From an uncultured Eubacteriales bacterium (GTDB lineage: Bacteria > Bacillota > Clostridia > Oscillospirales > CAG-382): DNA of 64,000 nucleotides. A model generated the notes under the pieces. The model was not told the origin of the DNA. It made no database searches and was given only the letters and a program-made list of their open reading frames with translations. Where the stretch lies: positions 302,568 through 366,567 of the forward strand of contig CAKSUT010000001.1 in assembly GCA_934502885.1 (NCBI GenBank), in the 5' to 3' direction. A program made the translations under genes and the position numbers. The number at the start of each line of letters is the position of its first letter. The first letter of the stretch is position 1. Positions 7,849-15,609 of this stretch are shown in pieces.

Positions 7849-9357
7849 TTATTTAGCGAGTACATCGAAAAGCTCTTCGGGGACATATGTGAGACCGTAA
7901 CCGGGGTTTGTCTTGTCAGAAACAAGCACTGCCTTTGCGGGAAGCTCAACCTTCTCGCCATCCTTTGTACAACTGTTGTCGCCGAGGACGATCTTAACTT
8001 TGCCGTCGAGGGTGATGCTCTTCTCTTCGCCGTTCCACTCAAGCGCAATGCCGAGCTTCTCGCATTTCTTTCTGAGGGGTACGAGTGCAACGCCGTTTTC
8101 GTCAACGTACTTGTCGTTCTCGGTCTTGTTCTCCACAAGGAGAATATTCGAGGTCGAAAGCTTTGCCGGGAGGCTCATGGTTACGATGCCGTCGTTTGCG
8201 ATGCAAAGTATCTTATCGCCTGCGGAAATGTCGGTAAGCTTTACAATATTCTTTGTGTAAAGGGGCTTTACCGCCGAATCCTTTACGGCTGTTACTATGT
8301 ACTCGCCGTCGACACTCTCGATAACGAGGTTTCCGTCAGCGTCAAACTCGCAGGACTTTACCTCGATGTATACGGCACCGCTTGCGGCGTCGCTCTTTTC
8401 AGCAACAATAAGCTTAGCCGATATCTGTGCCGGAAGGCTCATCGTCATAATCGGCAGATGAACGACGGTAATCAAATCTCCCTTTTCCAATGCCGACGGC
8501 TCGATGAGGCTGAGCTTTCCATCAAGGAACGCCGTATTTCCGTCATATTTTACTTCAACGGTCATGCCGTTCTCATCTATCGCCGTTACCGTTCCGTCAG
8601 CAACGCTCTCTACAGTCGCAGTTGATGCGATATACTCCGCAAGGTTCTCCTCGGGCTTCGAGATAACGACATCGCCGCCGTCCTCCGCTGTTTTATCGCT
8701 GAGTGCGTTCTCAATCATGAATATCTTTTCCGCCGTAAAGCCTGCCGGGAGACTGAGCGTCATAACGCCGTCCTTTACCTTGCAGATGAGCTTGTCGCCG
8801 GTCGAGAGGTCGTCTATACCGAGAATATTCTTTGTCTTGTTGGGGATAATGCGTGTGTCGGCAGGAACGTTTACCACATACTCTCCGTCCATGCTGCCAA
8901 CCGTTGCACTGCCGTCCTCGGCGAATGTAACGCCGTCTGCCTTTACGTATACAAAGTAATCTGTCTCGCTTTCAGCGGTAACGACAACGTCGGCAAACAT
9001 CTGTGCAGGTATGCTTCTTGTGGCAAAGGGAGAATGAACAACGCTTATGAGCGTTCCCTCTTTTAGTGCTGAGATGTCGATTACGGAAAAATCACTGCCG
9101 AGGAACATCGTCTCATCGGAGGTGTTGAAAACAACCGTTGTGTCTCCGACCGTTGCCGTAATCTGTCCGTTCTTGACCGACTTTACGGTTGCGAAGCTCG
9201 TAAGCATATCGGGAGTCTGTGCGGTTTCATCAGCTGTGAGTGCCGGGGAAATTACCATCGGCTCATCTTCCGCAAAAACCGCCGCATTAATATTCATGCT
9301 TGCCGCAAGGACGAGCGAAAGTGCAAGTGCCGCTATTCTTGTGTTTCTCTTTTTCAT
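7849..9357 (-). CDS. Secreted repeat protein with C-terminal copper-amine-oxidase-N-like domain
   Basis: 502 residues with a signal peptide (about 1-31, ending in AVFAED). Two kinds of beta-rich repeat of about 70-80 residues alternate A-B-A-B. A units contain TVKSVKNGQITATVGD or TVESVADGTVTAIDEN followed by SALKEGTLISVVH or SALEKGDLITVVH and PAQ. B units contain MDGEYVV or VDGEYIV, then TKNI and GDKLICK or GDKILCI. The C-terminus (about 425-502) resembles the copper amine oxidase N-terminal domain (VPLRKKCEKLGIALEWNGEEKSITL region). That domain is common in clostridial exported proteins and does not imply oxidase activity. Function is unknown, probably cell-envelope associated. AAAAGGAG lies 9 bases before the ATG. 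Confidence 0.75.
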   Translation of the reverse strand: MKKRNTRIAALALSLVLAASMNINAAVFAEDEPMVISPALTADETAQTPDMLTSFATVKSVKNGQITATVGDTTVVFNTSDETMFLGSDFSVIDISALKEGTLISVVHSPFATRSIPAQMFADVVVTAESETDYFVYVKADGVTFAEDGSATVGSMDGEYVVNVPADTRIIPNKTKNILGIDDLSTGDKLICKVKDGVMTLSLPAGFTAEKIFMIENALSDKTAEDGGDVVISKPEENLAEYIASTATVESVADGTVTAIDENGMTVEVKYDGNTAFLDGKLSLIEPSALEKGDLITVVHLPIMTMSLPAQISAKLIVAEKSDAASGAVYIEVKSCEFDADGNLVIESVDGEYIVTAVKDSAVKPLYTKNIVKLTDISAGDKILCIANDGIVTMSLPAKLSTSNILLVENKTENDKYVDENGVALVPLRKKCEKLGIALEWNGEEKSITLDGKVKIVLGDNSCTKDGEKVELPAKAVLVSDKTNPGYGLTYVPEELFDVLAK

Positions 9358-9486
9358 AATGTTTTCTCCTTTTCATATTTATTTACACTTAAATTTAACA
9401 GATGCGATGTTTTTCATTTATCTGTCATGCCTGTTAGACGTAAGAAAATCGGATTTGTTCCGTGATTTTCAAATTTTTTTATTTTT

Positions 9487-9526
9487 TCGAAAAAAACGCG
9501 GAACCTCCGAATAAAGACGTTCCGCG
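9487..9526 (-). terminator. Terminator of the lipoprotein/DUF7662 operon
   Basis: On the minus strand, stem CGCGGAAC/GTTCCGCG (9497-9504 with 9519-9526) is followed by TTTTTTT. It lies just past the stop at 9544. Confidence 0.75.
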
Positions 9527-9543
9527 ACCGCGCTTTTTGCGTA

Positions 9544-9750
9544 TTATTTGAGTCTTCCAAAGCTCACAGTGCCGAGCTTCATTGAAATTTTCCCGACCGC
9601 AAAGCCGAAATCAAGAAGCTCCTTCTTGTATTTCAGGAAGGAATGGTCTATCGGCGCTCCCGAAATTTTCTCTATCTCGTCAAATGTCAGTGTGAGTGCG
9701 TCCTCATTATTTTCCTTTATGTACTCCCAAAGCTTGCCGTACTTGCTCAC
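9544..9750 (-). CDS. Small DUF7662-type protein
   Basis: 68 residues from a GTG at 9750, which has AAGG nine bases upstream; the upstream GTG at 9756 sits too close to that site. The sequence (SKYGKLWEYIKEN, LTFDEIEKISGAPIDHSFLKYKKELL, KISMKLGTVSFGRL) matches my memory of the DUF7662 family, small single-domain proteins of unknown role. It is the last gene of a leftward three-gene operon behind two lipoproteins, starting about 16 bases after the preceding stop. Confidence 0.65.
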   Translation of the reverse strand: MSKYGKLWEYIKENNEDALTLTFDEIEKISGAPIDHSFLKYKKELLDFGFAVGKISMKLGTVSFGRLK

Positions 9751-9765
9751 ACGCACCGACCTTTC

Positions 9766-10854
9766 TCACATCTTGCCGTCGTAATCAATCTCGTAGCCGT
9801 CGCTTGCGGCTTCATCGCCCACGGCGGCGTCATCTTCAGCGTCAGAGTCGCCTGTCTCGGAGCTTTCCTCTTCGGAAGTTTTTTCTTCATCGTCCGGACT
9901 CGGCTCAAAGTCGCTCTCATACAGCGCATAAGCATCGGAGAGCACTTTTTTAAGCTCCGCGCCGTCGGTTATTTCGCTGACCTCGGACTGCGCAACAAAT
10001 ACGGTAAACACCTTTTTCTTTTTGAGCAGTCTGAAAAAGCTGTCGTATAGCGTTTTGTAATCCTCTTCACTGACCTCTTCTCCGCCGAACTTGTAGGTTA
10101 CGGAGGCATTTCCGTCGGCGTCATAGTCGTTGACAACGCTGAAATATTCGTCGAAAACATATGCGCCGTCCGCAATATTGAACTTTCCCGTAAAAGTGAA
10201 ATCCCTCTCGCTTCCGATTCTGCCGTAGCGGTTCTCGACATAGAACCACTCTCCGTCCTCGCGCTTATCCTTGTAAAGAGAAAGATCAACGTAAGAGAAC
10301 GCTCCCTCGGAATAAAGGTACGGAACACCCTCCTCCGAAATCTTATAAACCTTAGTCGTGCAGTCAGCCATTGTGCCGCCGCCGCTCTGCGCAAGAAATT
10401 CAGGCTCGCCGTCAAGGTCAACGTCGAAAAACGCATAGCCGTTTTCGTAGTAACCCCACGAATACGGATTCTCAAGCTCCCACACTCTGCGGTATTCCGT
10501 GAGTGCCTTTGCGAAATTGCGGGCCTTGTTTTCGGTATCGGGGTCAAGCTGTTCCCTCTCGACCGTTACCTCTTCGTCTGCGGCGTCGCTTTGCGTTTCG
10601 TCGGTATTGTCGGTTGAGTCGATGCTTTCTTCATGCGCAGTATCAGCACCTTTTGGCACACGCAAATAGGTCTCCGGCGGTATTGTGCCGTTTTTGAGGG
10701 CGTCCTCGAGAATCCGCACGCTTATTTCGGTGTCGCTCTCTGCACCGTTATTTCTTTTATCGACTATACCGACCTCGATTTTGGCACATGAATTTACCGC
10801 AAACGCAAGCGCAAGCAGTGCCGCCGAAAGTGCCGCGGTTCTCAAACTCATCAC
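9766..10854 (-). CDS. Lipoprotein of unknown function with acidic C-terminus
   Basis: 362 residues. A GTG at 10854 is immediately followed by an ATG at 10851; AAAAGGAG lies 7 bases before the GTG, so either start is possible. The N-terminus is a lipoprotein signal with a weak lipobox (AVNSC). Residues about 110-300 form a soluble domain (WGYYENGYAFFDVDLDGEPEFL, YKISEEGVPYLYSEG) resembling small secreted domains that contain a DVDLDGEPEF calcium-binding-like loop. The last 60 residues are strongly acidic low complexity. It is translated in an operon after the leucine-rich-repeat lipoprotein. Function unknown. Confidence 0.7.
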   Translation of the reverse strand: MMSLRTAALSAALLALAFAVNSCAKIEVGIVDKRNNGAESDTEISVRILEDALKNGTIPPETYLRVPKGADTAHEESIDSTDNTDETQSDAADEEVTVEREQLDPDTENKARNFAKALTEYRRVWELENPYSWGYYENGYAFFDVDLDGEPEFLAQSGGGTMADCTTKVYKISEEGVPYLYSEGAFSYVDLSLYKDKREDGEWFYVENRYGRIGSERDFTFTGKFNIADGAYVFDEYFSVVNDYDADGNASVTYKFGGEEVSEEDYKTLYDSFFRLLKKKKVFTVFVAQSEVSEITDGAELKKVLSDAYALYESDFEPSPDDEEKTSEEESSETGDSDAEDDAAVGDEAASDGYEIDYDGKM

Positions 10855-10907
10855 ACGCCGTCTCCTTTTCTCAAAAAGTCACTCTCTTTACAGTGTCGGC
10901 AAAAAAG

Positions 10908-11903
10908 TCACTCCTCGCCGACGTTTTCATCTGACGTAATATTATCCTCGCCGTCATCGGTCTCGAACGAAAGATTCGGCAAAAGGCTTTCCTCCTGCGC
11001 AAGCTCTCTTTCGGATCTGTCGGCAATACCCTCGGCGGTGCTTACGACCTCCTGTTCCTGCGCGGTCGAAAGCGCATTGACGTTAAGTCCGTGTTCCGCA
11101 GCGTATTTCTCGGCATACGAATCCTTCGGGCAGGAGAACACCGCCGGACACCCCTCAAAAGCGTCGTCCGCAATGTAGGTAACGTTCTCGGAAATATCCA
11201 CTCTTTTAAGCGAAGTACAGCCCTTGAAAGCACCTGCCTCTATTCTTTCCACCGAACGAGGAATGTAAATGTAGCCTACGGAGGAGCAATCCTTAAAGGC
11301 GTCGTAGGGAATGATTTTCAGTCCTCCCGATATTCCGATTTCCTTCAGTGCCGTACAGCCCGCAAACGCACTTTCGCCGAGGTAAGTCACGGCTTTAGGT
11401 ATATAGATTTTCCCGAGAGCCGAACAGTACGCAAAGCTTCTCGAACCAAGATACGTGAGTGAAGACGGCAAAACCGCATTTTCAAGGTTGGAGCAAGAAT
11501 AGAACGCATAATCTCCGACTGTCTCTACTCCGTAGGGTATACCAATATAGTAAAGGCTCTCGTTTTCGCCGAAAGAATCCGCGCCCACCGACTTTACTGC
11601 CGCGCCGTCCGACAGAGTCGGGACGGTGACATTCACCTCGCCGCCGTTGTAAGCGGTAAGCTCGGCATATTCGGAGCCGTCGTCCGCAAGAAGCGTTCTG
11701 AATTCATACTCCTCTTTTTCGGGTTCGGGAGCTTTGTTTTTTTCGTATTCTTCGAGAGCGCTTCCGCCGACTTCAAAAATCTTCGGTGCGGCGTCCATTC
11801 CGTGGAGCTTATACTTAAGGCTTCTCAATTCTCCGCACGACGTGAACGAAAGGCAGAGCGACGCCGCAATAAGAATCACCGCCGTTTTTTTTACGGTACG
11901 CAT
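10908..11903 (-). CDS. Lipoprotein with BspA-type leucine-rich repeats
   Basis: 331 residues. The lipoprotein signal has lipobox SFTSC. About six BspA/LRR_5-type repeats run from residue 95 to 270, with the spacing I-P--V--IG--AF--C--L (for example SLTYLGSRSFAYCSALGKIYIP and SVERIEAGAFKGCTSLKRVDIS). These repeats serve in adhesion or protein-protein contact on the surface of gut and oral bacteria. The C-terminal tail is acidic. GGAGG precedes the ATG, and the gene heads the leftward operon behind a consensus promoter. Confidence 0.8.
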   Translation of the reverse strand: MRTVKKTAVILIAASLCLSFTSCGELRSLKYKLHGMDAAPKIFEVGGSALEEYEKNKAPEPEKEEYEFRTLLADDGSEYAELTAYNGGEVNVTVPTLSDGAAVKSVGADSFGENESLYYIGIPYGVETVGDYAFYSCSNLENAVLPSSLTYLGSRSFAYCSALGKIYIPKAVTYLGESAFAGCTALKEIGISGGLKIIPYDAFKDCSSVGYIYIPRSVERIEAGAFKGCTSLKRVDISENVTYIADDAFEGCPAVFSCPKDSYAEKYAAEHGLNVNALSTAQEQEVVSTAEGIADRSERELAQEESLLPNLSFETDDGEDNITSDENVGEE

Positions 11904-11941
11904 TTATTTTTCCTCCGCAAATATATAAATATCCAGTTTTG

Positions 11942-11970
11942 ATTATACAACATATCTTCACAAATGTCAA
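11942..11970 (-). promoter_or_regulatory. Consensus sigma-A promoter of the LRR lipoprotein operon
   Basis: Minus strand TTGACA (11965-11970), 17-base spacer, TATAAT (11942-11947): a full consensus match, about 40 bases from the start codon. Confidence 0.85.
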
Positions 11971-12000
11971 GAGTTTTTTCACAGCGTCACGCCGCGGCGT

Positions 12001-12040
12001 CAAAACGGCGTCCGTACTGTTTTGCACGGACGCCGTTTTG
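12001..12040 (-). terminator. Strong hairpin downstream of spo0A
   Basis: A perfect 15-bp stem, CAAAACGGCGTCCGT with its complement, around a 10-base loop begins 5 bases after the spo0A stop. T residues lie within the 3' arm rather than after it, so this is a stem-type terminator or stabiliser. Confidence 0.65.
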
Positions 12041-12044
12041 ACGT

Positions 12045-12827
12045 TTATCCCACCTTTTCGGCTATTCTGTTCTTGAGCCGCAGCATATCCGAGATAATCG
12101 CGATAAATTCTGAATTTGTGGGCTTCCCTCTCGACGACTGCACTGTGTAGCCGAAATACCTGTTCAGAACCTCGACGTCTCCCCTGTCCCACGCGACCTC
12201 AATCGCATGGCGTATCGCACGTTCGACCCTCGAAGGCGTCGTGCCGTACTTTGCGGCGATCGTCGGGTAAAGTACCTTTGTAACTGCGTTTATTATCTCG
12301 CTGTCGTTTACCGAGAGCATTATCGCCGTGCGAAGATACTGATAGCCCTTGATGTGCGCCGGGACGCCTATCTTATGTATGATTTTCGTGACCTGTGTCT
12401 CAAGGTCGTCCGACATTTCACGCACCTCTCGGCTTCTCATTCCCTTGGTTCTGCCTGCGCAGACCTTCTCTATTCTCGCCGCAAGTATTTTGTTGTCAAC
12501 CGGCTTCATTATGCAGAACGACGCGCCTGCCTCGAGAGCTTCGTCGAGCATATTGCTGTTGGTTATGGAGGTTGCCACGATGAAGTCCGGCTTCGGCACC
12601 ATATCGCTTCCCATTATCTCGGTGATGAGTCTCGCACCGTCGATTTTTGCAAGCAGAAGGTCGGTTATTACCACATCCGGATTGCACGCCTTTATTCTCT
12701 TGTACGCCTCCTCTCCGTCGGAGGCTTCTCCGACCGCCTCAAAACCGTTTCTGCGAAGGTATTCCGCTGTGTTTCTTCTGTATTCCGCATTGCTGTCAGC
12801 TATAAATACTCTTATCTGTGATGTCAT
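12045..12827 (-). CDS. spo0A: Sporulation master regulator Spo0A (complete copy)
   Basis: 260 residues from the ATG at 12827 (AAGGAG upstream); the frame extends further but without a ribosome site. Receiver domain 1-120 has phosphoacceptor Asp56 ([14 protein letters not shown]), Thr86 and Lys108 (FCIMKP). The usual acidic pair is D11-S12 (FIADSN) instead of Asp-Asp. The C-terminal effector domain (about 140-260) has the Spo0A signatures [21 protein letters not shown] and [10 protein letters not shown]. Spo0A~P starts the sporulation phosphorelay output in Bacillota. spoIVB is not adjacent, unlike the usual arrangement. A second spo0A 3' end lies at the right edge of the window. Confidence 0.92.
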   Translation of the reverse strand: MTSQIRVFIADSNAEYRRNTAEYLRRNGFEAVGEASDGEEAYKRIKACNPDVVITDLLLAKIDGARLITEIMGSDMVPKPDFIVATSITNSNMLDEALEAGASFCIMKPVDNKILAARIEKVCAGRTKGMRSREVREMSDDLETQVTKIIHKIGVPAHIKGYQYLRTAIMLSVNDSEIINAVTKVLYPTIAAKYGTTPSRVERAIRHAIEVAWDRGDVEVLNRYFGYTVQSSRGKPTNSEFIAIISDMLRLKNRIAEKVG

Positions 12828-12912
12828 TGCAATTCTCCTTAATGTATATGGTATATGTCGTTTTAGGTGTGTTGTTTGTTTTTTCAGACGTCTGTTCTTT
12901 CTTTGTGAGTAC

Positions 12913-12941
12913 ATTTTACCACATTATTCCACTGCTTTCAA
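12913..12941 (-). promoter_or_regulatory. Sigma-A-type promoter of spo0A
   Basis: Minus strand TTGAAA (12936-12941), 17-base spacer, TAAAAT (12913-12918) with a TG-extended -10. About 80 bases of leader. No clear sigma-H element or 0A box was recognised. Confidence 0.6.
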
Positions 12942-13096
12942 GTACTTCCGCGAAGATTCCGACATTTCGGCGGTATCAATAACTGCGCCGTTTTTTCTTT
13001 GGCGTCACTGCACAAAAGCCGGTCGAAAGTGGGAGTTTTATGCCGTGAGTTTAGGTCGGGAAAAATAAAACTTTGTAATTAAATGGAAATTTTTGT

Positions 13097-13270
13097 TATA
13101 TACCTTGAAACGTATTTTTCGCACATTTTCAACGTAAAATTGCAATTGTTTCTAATGTTTGAGATTTATGTAAACTGTCGTTCACACACTCACTTTCTGA
13201 CTTATATTTGCGAAACTCTCAACAAAATTTACATCAATGTGAAGAAAAATACGTTTAAACATGGTATACT
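13097..13270. repeat. Mirror-symmetric AT-rich element between spo0A and the DUF2344 gene
   Basis: AAACGTATTTTTC (13108-13120) recurs inverted as GAAAAATACGTTT (13244-13256). The symmetry continues imperfectly on both sides: a TATACC outside each arm (GGTATA on the plus strand at the right end) and CACATT inside. The right arm leads into TGGTATACT, an extended -10 for the gene at 13338. The left arm leads into GGTATATAAC on the minus strand. The 120 bases between are AT-rich and contain no supported gene. It may be a divergent promoter with two copies of one operator, or a MITE-like remnant. Confidence 0.5.
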
Positions 13271-13337
13271 GTAAAGTGATATATAGTCGGCGGCATGCCG
13301 AGACGTAAACAATGAACTGAAAGGTAATCTCTTTAAT

Positions 13338-13988
13338 ATGAATACAAAGCGAGTATTGTTTTCAAAAGGCGGCGAGCTTATTTTCATTTCGCACCTTGAC
13401 CTTGCCCACACCTTTGTACGTGCATTGGGGCGTGCGAATATGCCTGTGGCTTATTCCTCCGGCTTCAATCCTCATCCCAAGCTTGTCTTTGCGCTTCCTC
13501 TTTCTGTTGGTATGGAGGGAAAGAACGAGCTTTGCGATATAACTCTTAAAAGCGACGACATTACCGACGAGGATTTTTTCTCCGCTCTCACCGCCGAGCT
13601 TCCGCATCAGATAAAGGTCAAGTGCGTTTACGCACCAGACAGAAAGTTTTCGGATATAGAGTGTGCGGCATACACGGTATCGGTAGAACGTGCAGGACTT
13701 TCGGACGCATTTTCTGAGGCTCTTTCGCACACGCTCACGACGGTCAAGAAAACCAAGAGCGGCGAAAAAGAAATAGACCTCATACCGAGAATAAAGGAGT
13801 TCAGTGTGACGGAATCGGACGGTTTAACTGTACTCTCACTTGTGCTTTGCGCCGCAGGTGAGGAATACCTGAACCCGGAGCTTCTTATGAAAGCACTTGC
13901 GGAAAAGGAAGTTTTGACGTCCGACGACGTTTACTTTATTTCGAGAGACAGCATACTGTTCAAGGATATCCGAGAACCGCTTCAATGA
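13338..13988 (+). CDS. TIGR03936/DUF2344 family protein (radical-SAM-linked)
   Basis: 216 residues. The N-terminal pattern (RVLFSKGGELIFISHLDLAHTFVRAL, MPVAYSSGFNPHPKL, ALPLSVGMEG) is that of DUF2344. This family is normally encoded immediately downstream of a B12-binding radical SAM protein (TIGR03960) and often near ribonuclease G and the rplU/rpmA genes. None of these partners is present here. The stop overlaps a possible upstream start of the next gene by four bases (ATGA), though I favour a start 18 bases further on. The biochemical role is unknown; an rRNA/tRNA-modification link is inferred from the usual neighbours. Confidence 0.82.
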   Translation: MNTKRVLFSKGGELIFISHLDLAHTFVRALGRANMPVAYSSGFNPHPKLVFALPLSVGMEGKNELCDITLKSDDITDEDFFSALTAELPHQIKVKCVYAPDRKFSDIECAAYTVSVERAGLSDAFSEALSHTLTTVKKTKSGEKEIDLIPRIKEFSVTESDGLTVLSLVLCAAGEEYLNPELLMKALAEKEVLTSDDVYFISRDSILFKDIREPLQ

Positions 13989-14005
13989 GAAAGGGGCAAA
14001 GTACA

Positions 14006-15562
14006 ATGAACGGGACACCGAACGGCAGACGCAAGCCCGATGCCGGATTTAATATAAAAGAAACCGAGGCAGAGCGTAAAAAACGGATAGCGCAGAAAAT
14101 AAAGCTTGCCGAGATACGGCGCACAAGTGCGATATGCTCTCTTTTTCTGTGCAGTGCGGCAATTCTCGTGCCGTCGTTTGTGGGAATAGTGTCTGTGTTT
14201 TCACCCAAACCCGAATACTCCGAGCTTGAAAAGCGTGAGCTTGCAAAATTCCCGGCGGTTACGGGCGAAAGCATTTCCGACGGCAGCTTTACCGACGACT
14301 TTGACGCATACTATGCGGATACATTTCCGTGGCGTGAGAAGCTCATATCGGCGAGCGCAAATATAAAGAGGCTCTTCGGATTCCGTCCGGAGGGTAAGAC
14401 GATTTACAACAACGGCGCAAACACCGAGGAAAATACCGACGATTACACGCTTTCCACAAACCGAGACGACGTCCTGAAGCGTCTTGACGAGCTTATGAAC
14501 GACCCGAACGCCGGTAAAGTACCCGACAGCACCGAAACGCCGGAGGTGAACGTACCGCCGGACGAAAGTCAAAGCACAGGCACGGACGCCGACTCAGTTC
14601 AGACACCCGACACCGATACTGCCGATGAGGTTGTCGTTGACGTAAACCGTGAACGAGGTGAAAAAAGAGGTGCGCTTTATGTCGTCGGCGACACGGCTCT
14701 CGAGATTTTCGGAGGTACATCGGCGGCGTGCGAATACTACAGCAGCGTTGTAAACCTTCATGCAGACACATACCGTGAGCTTTCCGAAAACGTAAATATA
14801 TACTGCATGGTATTCCCCACTCACACGGAATTTGCGATTCCCGACGCCGACAGAAGCCTTTCAAAGGAGCAGCGTCCGTGTATCGACACGATAAAGGATT
14901 CTCTCGACTCGAATGTGACCTTTGTCGACCCTTATGATATACTCAAGCAGAAATTTTTCGCCGGAGAATATCTCTATTTCCGAACCGACCATCACTGGAC
15001 GGCAAGGGGTGCATACTACGCCTACACCGAATTTGCGAAAGCGGCAGGTTTTTCGGCAAAGCCCCTCGGCGAATATGCGACGGGACGCATCGACCGATTT
15101 TTGGGTACGTTCTATACCTCGACGACCGACCCCTCACTTGCGGCAAATCCCGATTACGTCGAGTATTTCGACATAGCGTCCCCATATAATGCGACCTACT
15201 ACAAGAGGGACAGGTCAATCTACAAAGAAAACGAGACGCTTCTCTACAAGGGGATATCCAACATCAACAACGGATACCTCTGCTTCACCGGCGGAGATCA
15301 ACCGTATATAAAGATTCTGACCGAAAACAAGAACGGCAGAAAGATTATCGTTTTCAAGGAGTCCTACGGAAACGCATTTGTGCCTTTTCTCGTTGACAAT
15401 TTCGAGGAAATTCACGTTGCCGATATCCGTTCGTTCCCATACAACTCCGCGCTTTTCATCAAGGAAAACGGCATCACGGACGTACTCTTCATGAACAGCA
15501 TTATGTCCGCAAGCACGGCAGACAGAATAAAGAACATCGAAAATCTCTTGGTAAGGGGATAA
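14006..15562 (+). CDS. DHHW-family (AlgX/SGNH-like) membrane-anchored protein
   Basis: 518 residues from the ATG at 14006, chosen because AAAGGGG lies 9 bases upstream; the ATG at 13985 overlaps the preceding stop. A cytoplasmic basic N-terminus is followed by one membrane helix (about 37-58) and an extracellular domain. The hallmark FRTDHHWTARGAYYAY lies at about residue 325, with KESYGNAFVPFL and a VVGD motif earlier, as in AlgX-type acetyltransferases acting on exopolysaccharide. A Thr/Asp-rich disordered insert (about 135-215) is unusual. Partners are normally MBOAT O-acyltransferases; none is adjacent. Confidence 0.8.
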   Translation: MNGTPNGRRKPDAGFNIKETEAERKKRIAQKIKLAEIRRTSAICSLFLCSAAILVPSFVGIVSVFSPKPEYSELEKRELAKFPAVTGESISDGSFTDDFDAYYADTFPWREKLISASANIKRLFGFRPEGKTIYNNGANTEENTDDYTLSTNRDDVLKRLDELMNDPNAGKVPDSTETPEVNVPPDESQSTGTDADSVQTPDTDTADEVVVDVNRERGEKRGALYVVGDTALEIFGGTSAACEYYSSVVNLHADTYRELSENVNIYCMVFPTHTEFAIPDADRSLSKEQRPCIDTIKDSLDSNVTFVDPYDILKQKFFAGEYLYFRTDHHWTARGAYYAYTEFAKAAGFSAKPLGEYATGRIDRFLGTFYTSTTDPSLAANPDYVEYFDIASPYNATYYKRDRSIYKENETLLYKGISNINNGYLCFTGGDQPYIKILTENKNGRKIIVFKESYGNAFVPFLVDNFEEIHVADIRSFPYNSALFIKENGITDVLFMNSIMSASTADRIKNIENLLVRG

Positions 15563-15609
15563 CCGGTTTTGTAAAGCTTCTGTTTACAGAAATATTGGGA
15601 GGAAGTAAA

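Noticed and set aside
13083..13274. 63-codon plus-strand frame in the spo0A upstream gap
   Set aside because: No ribosome site, biased composition, and it lies across the inverted-repeat element.
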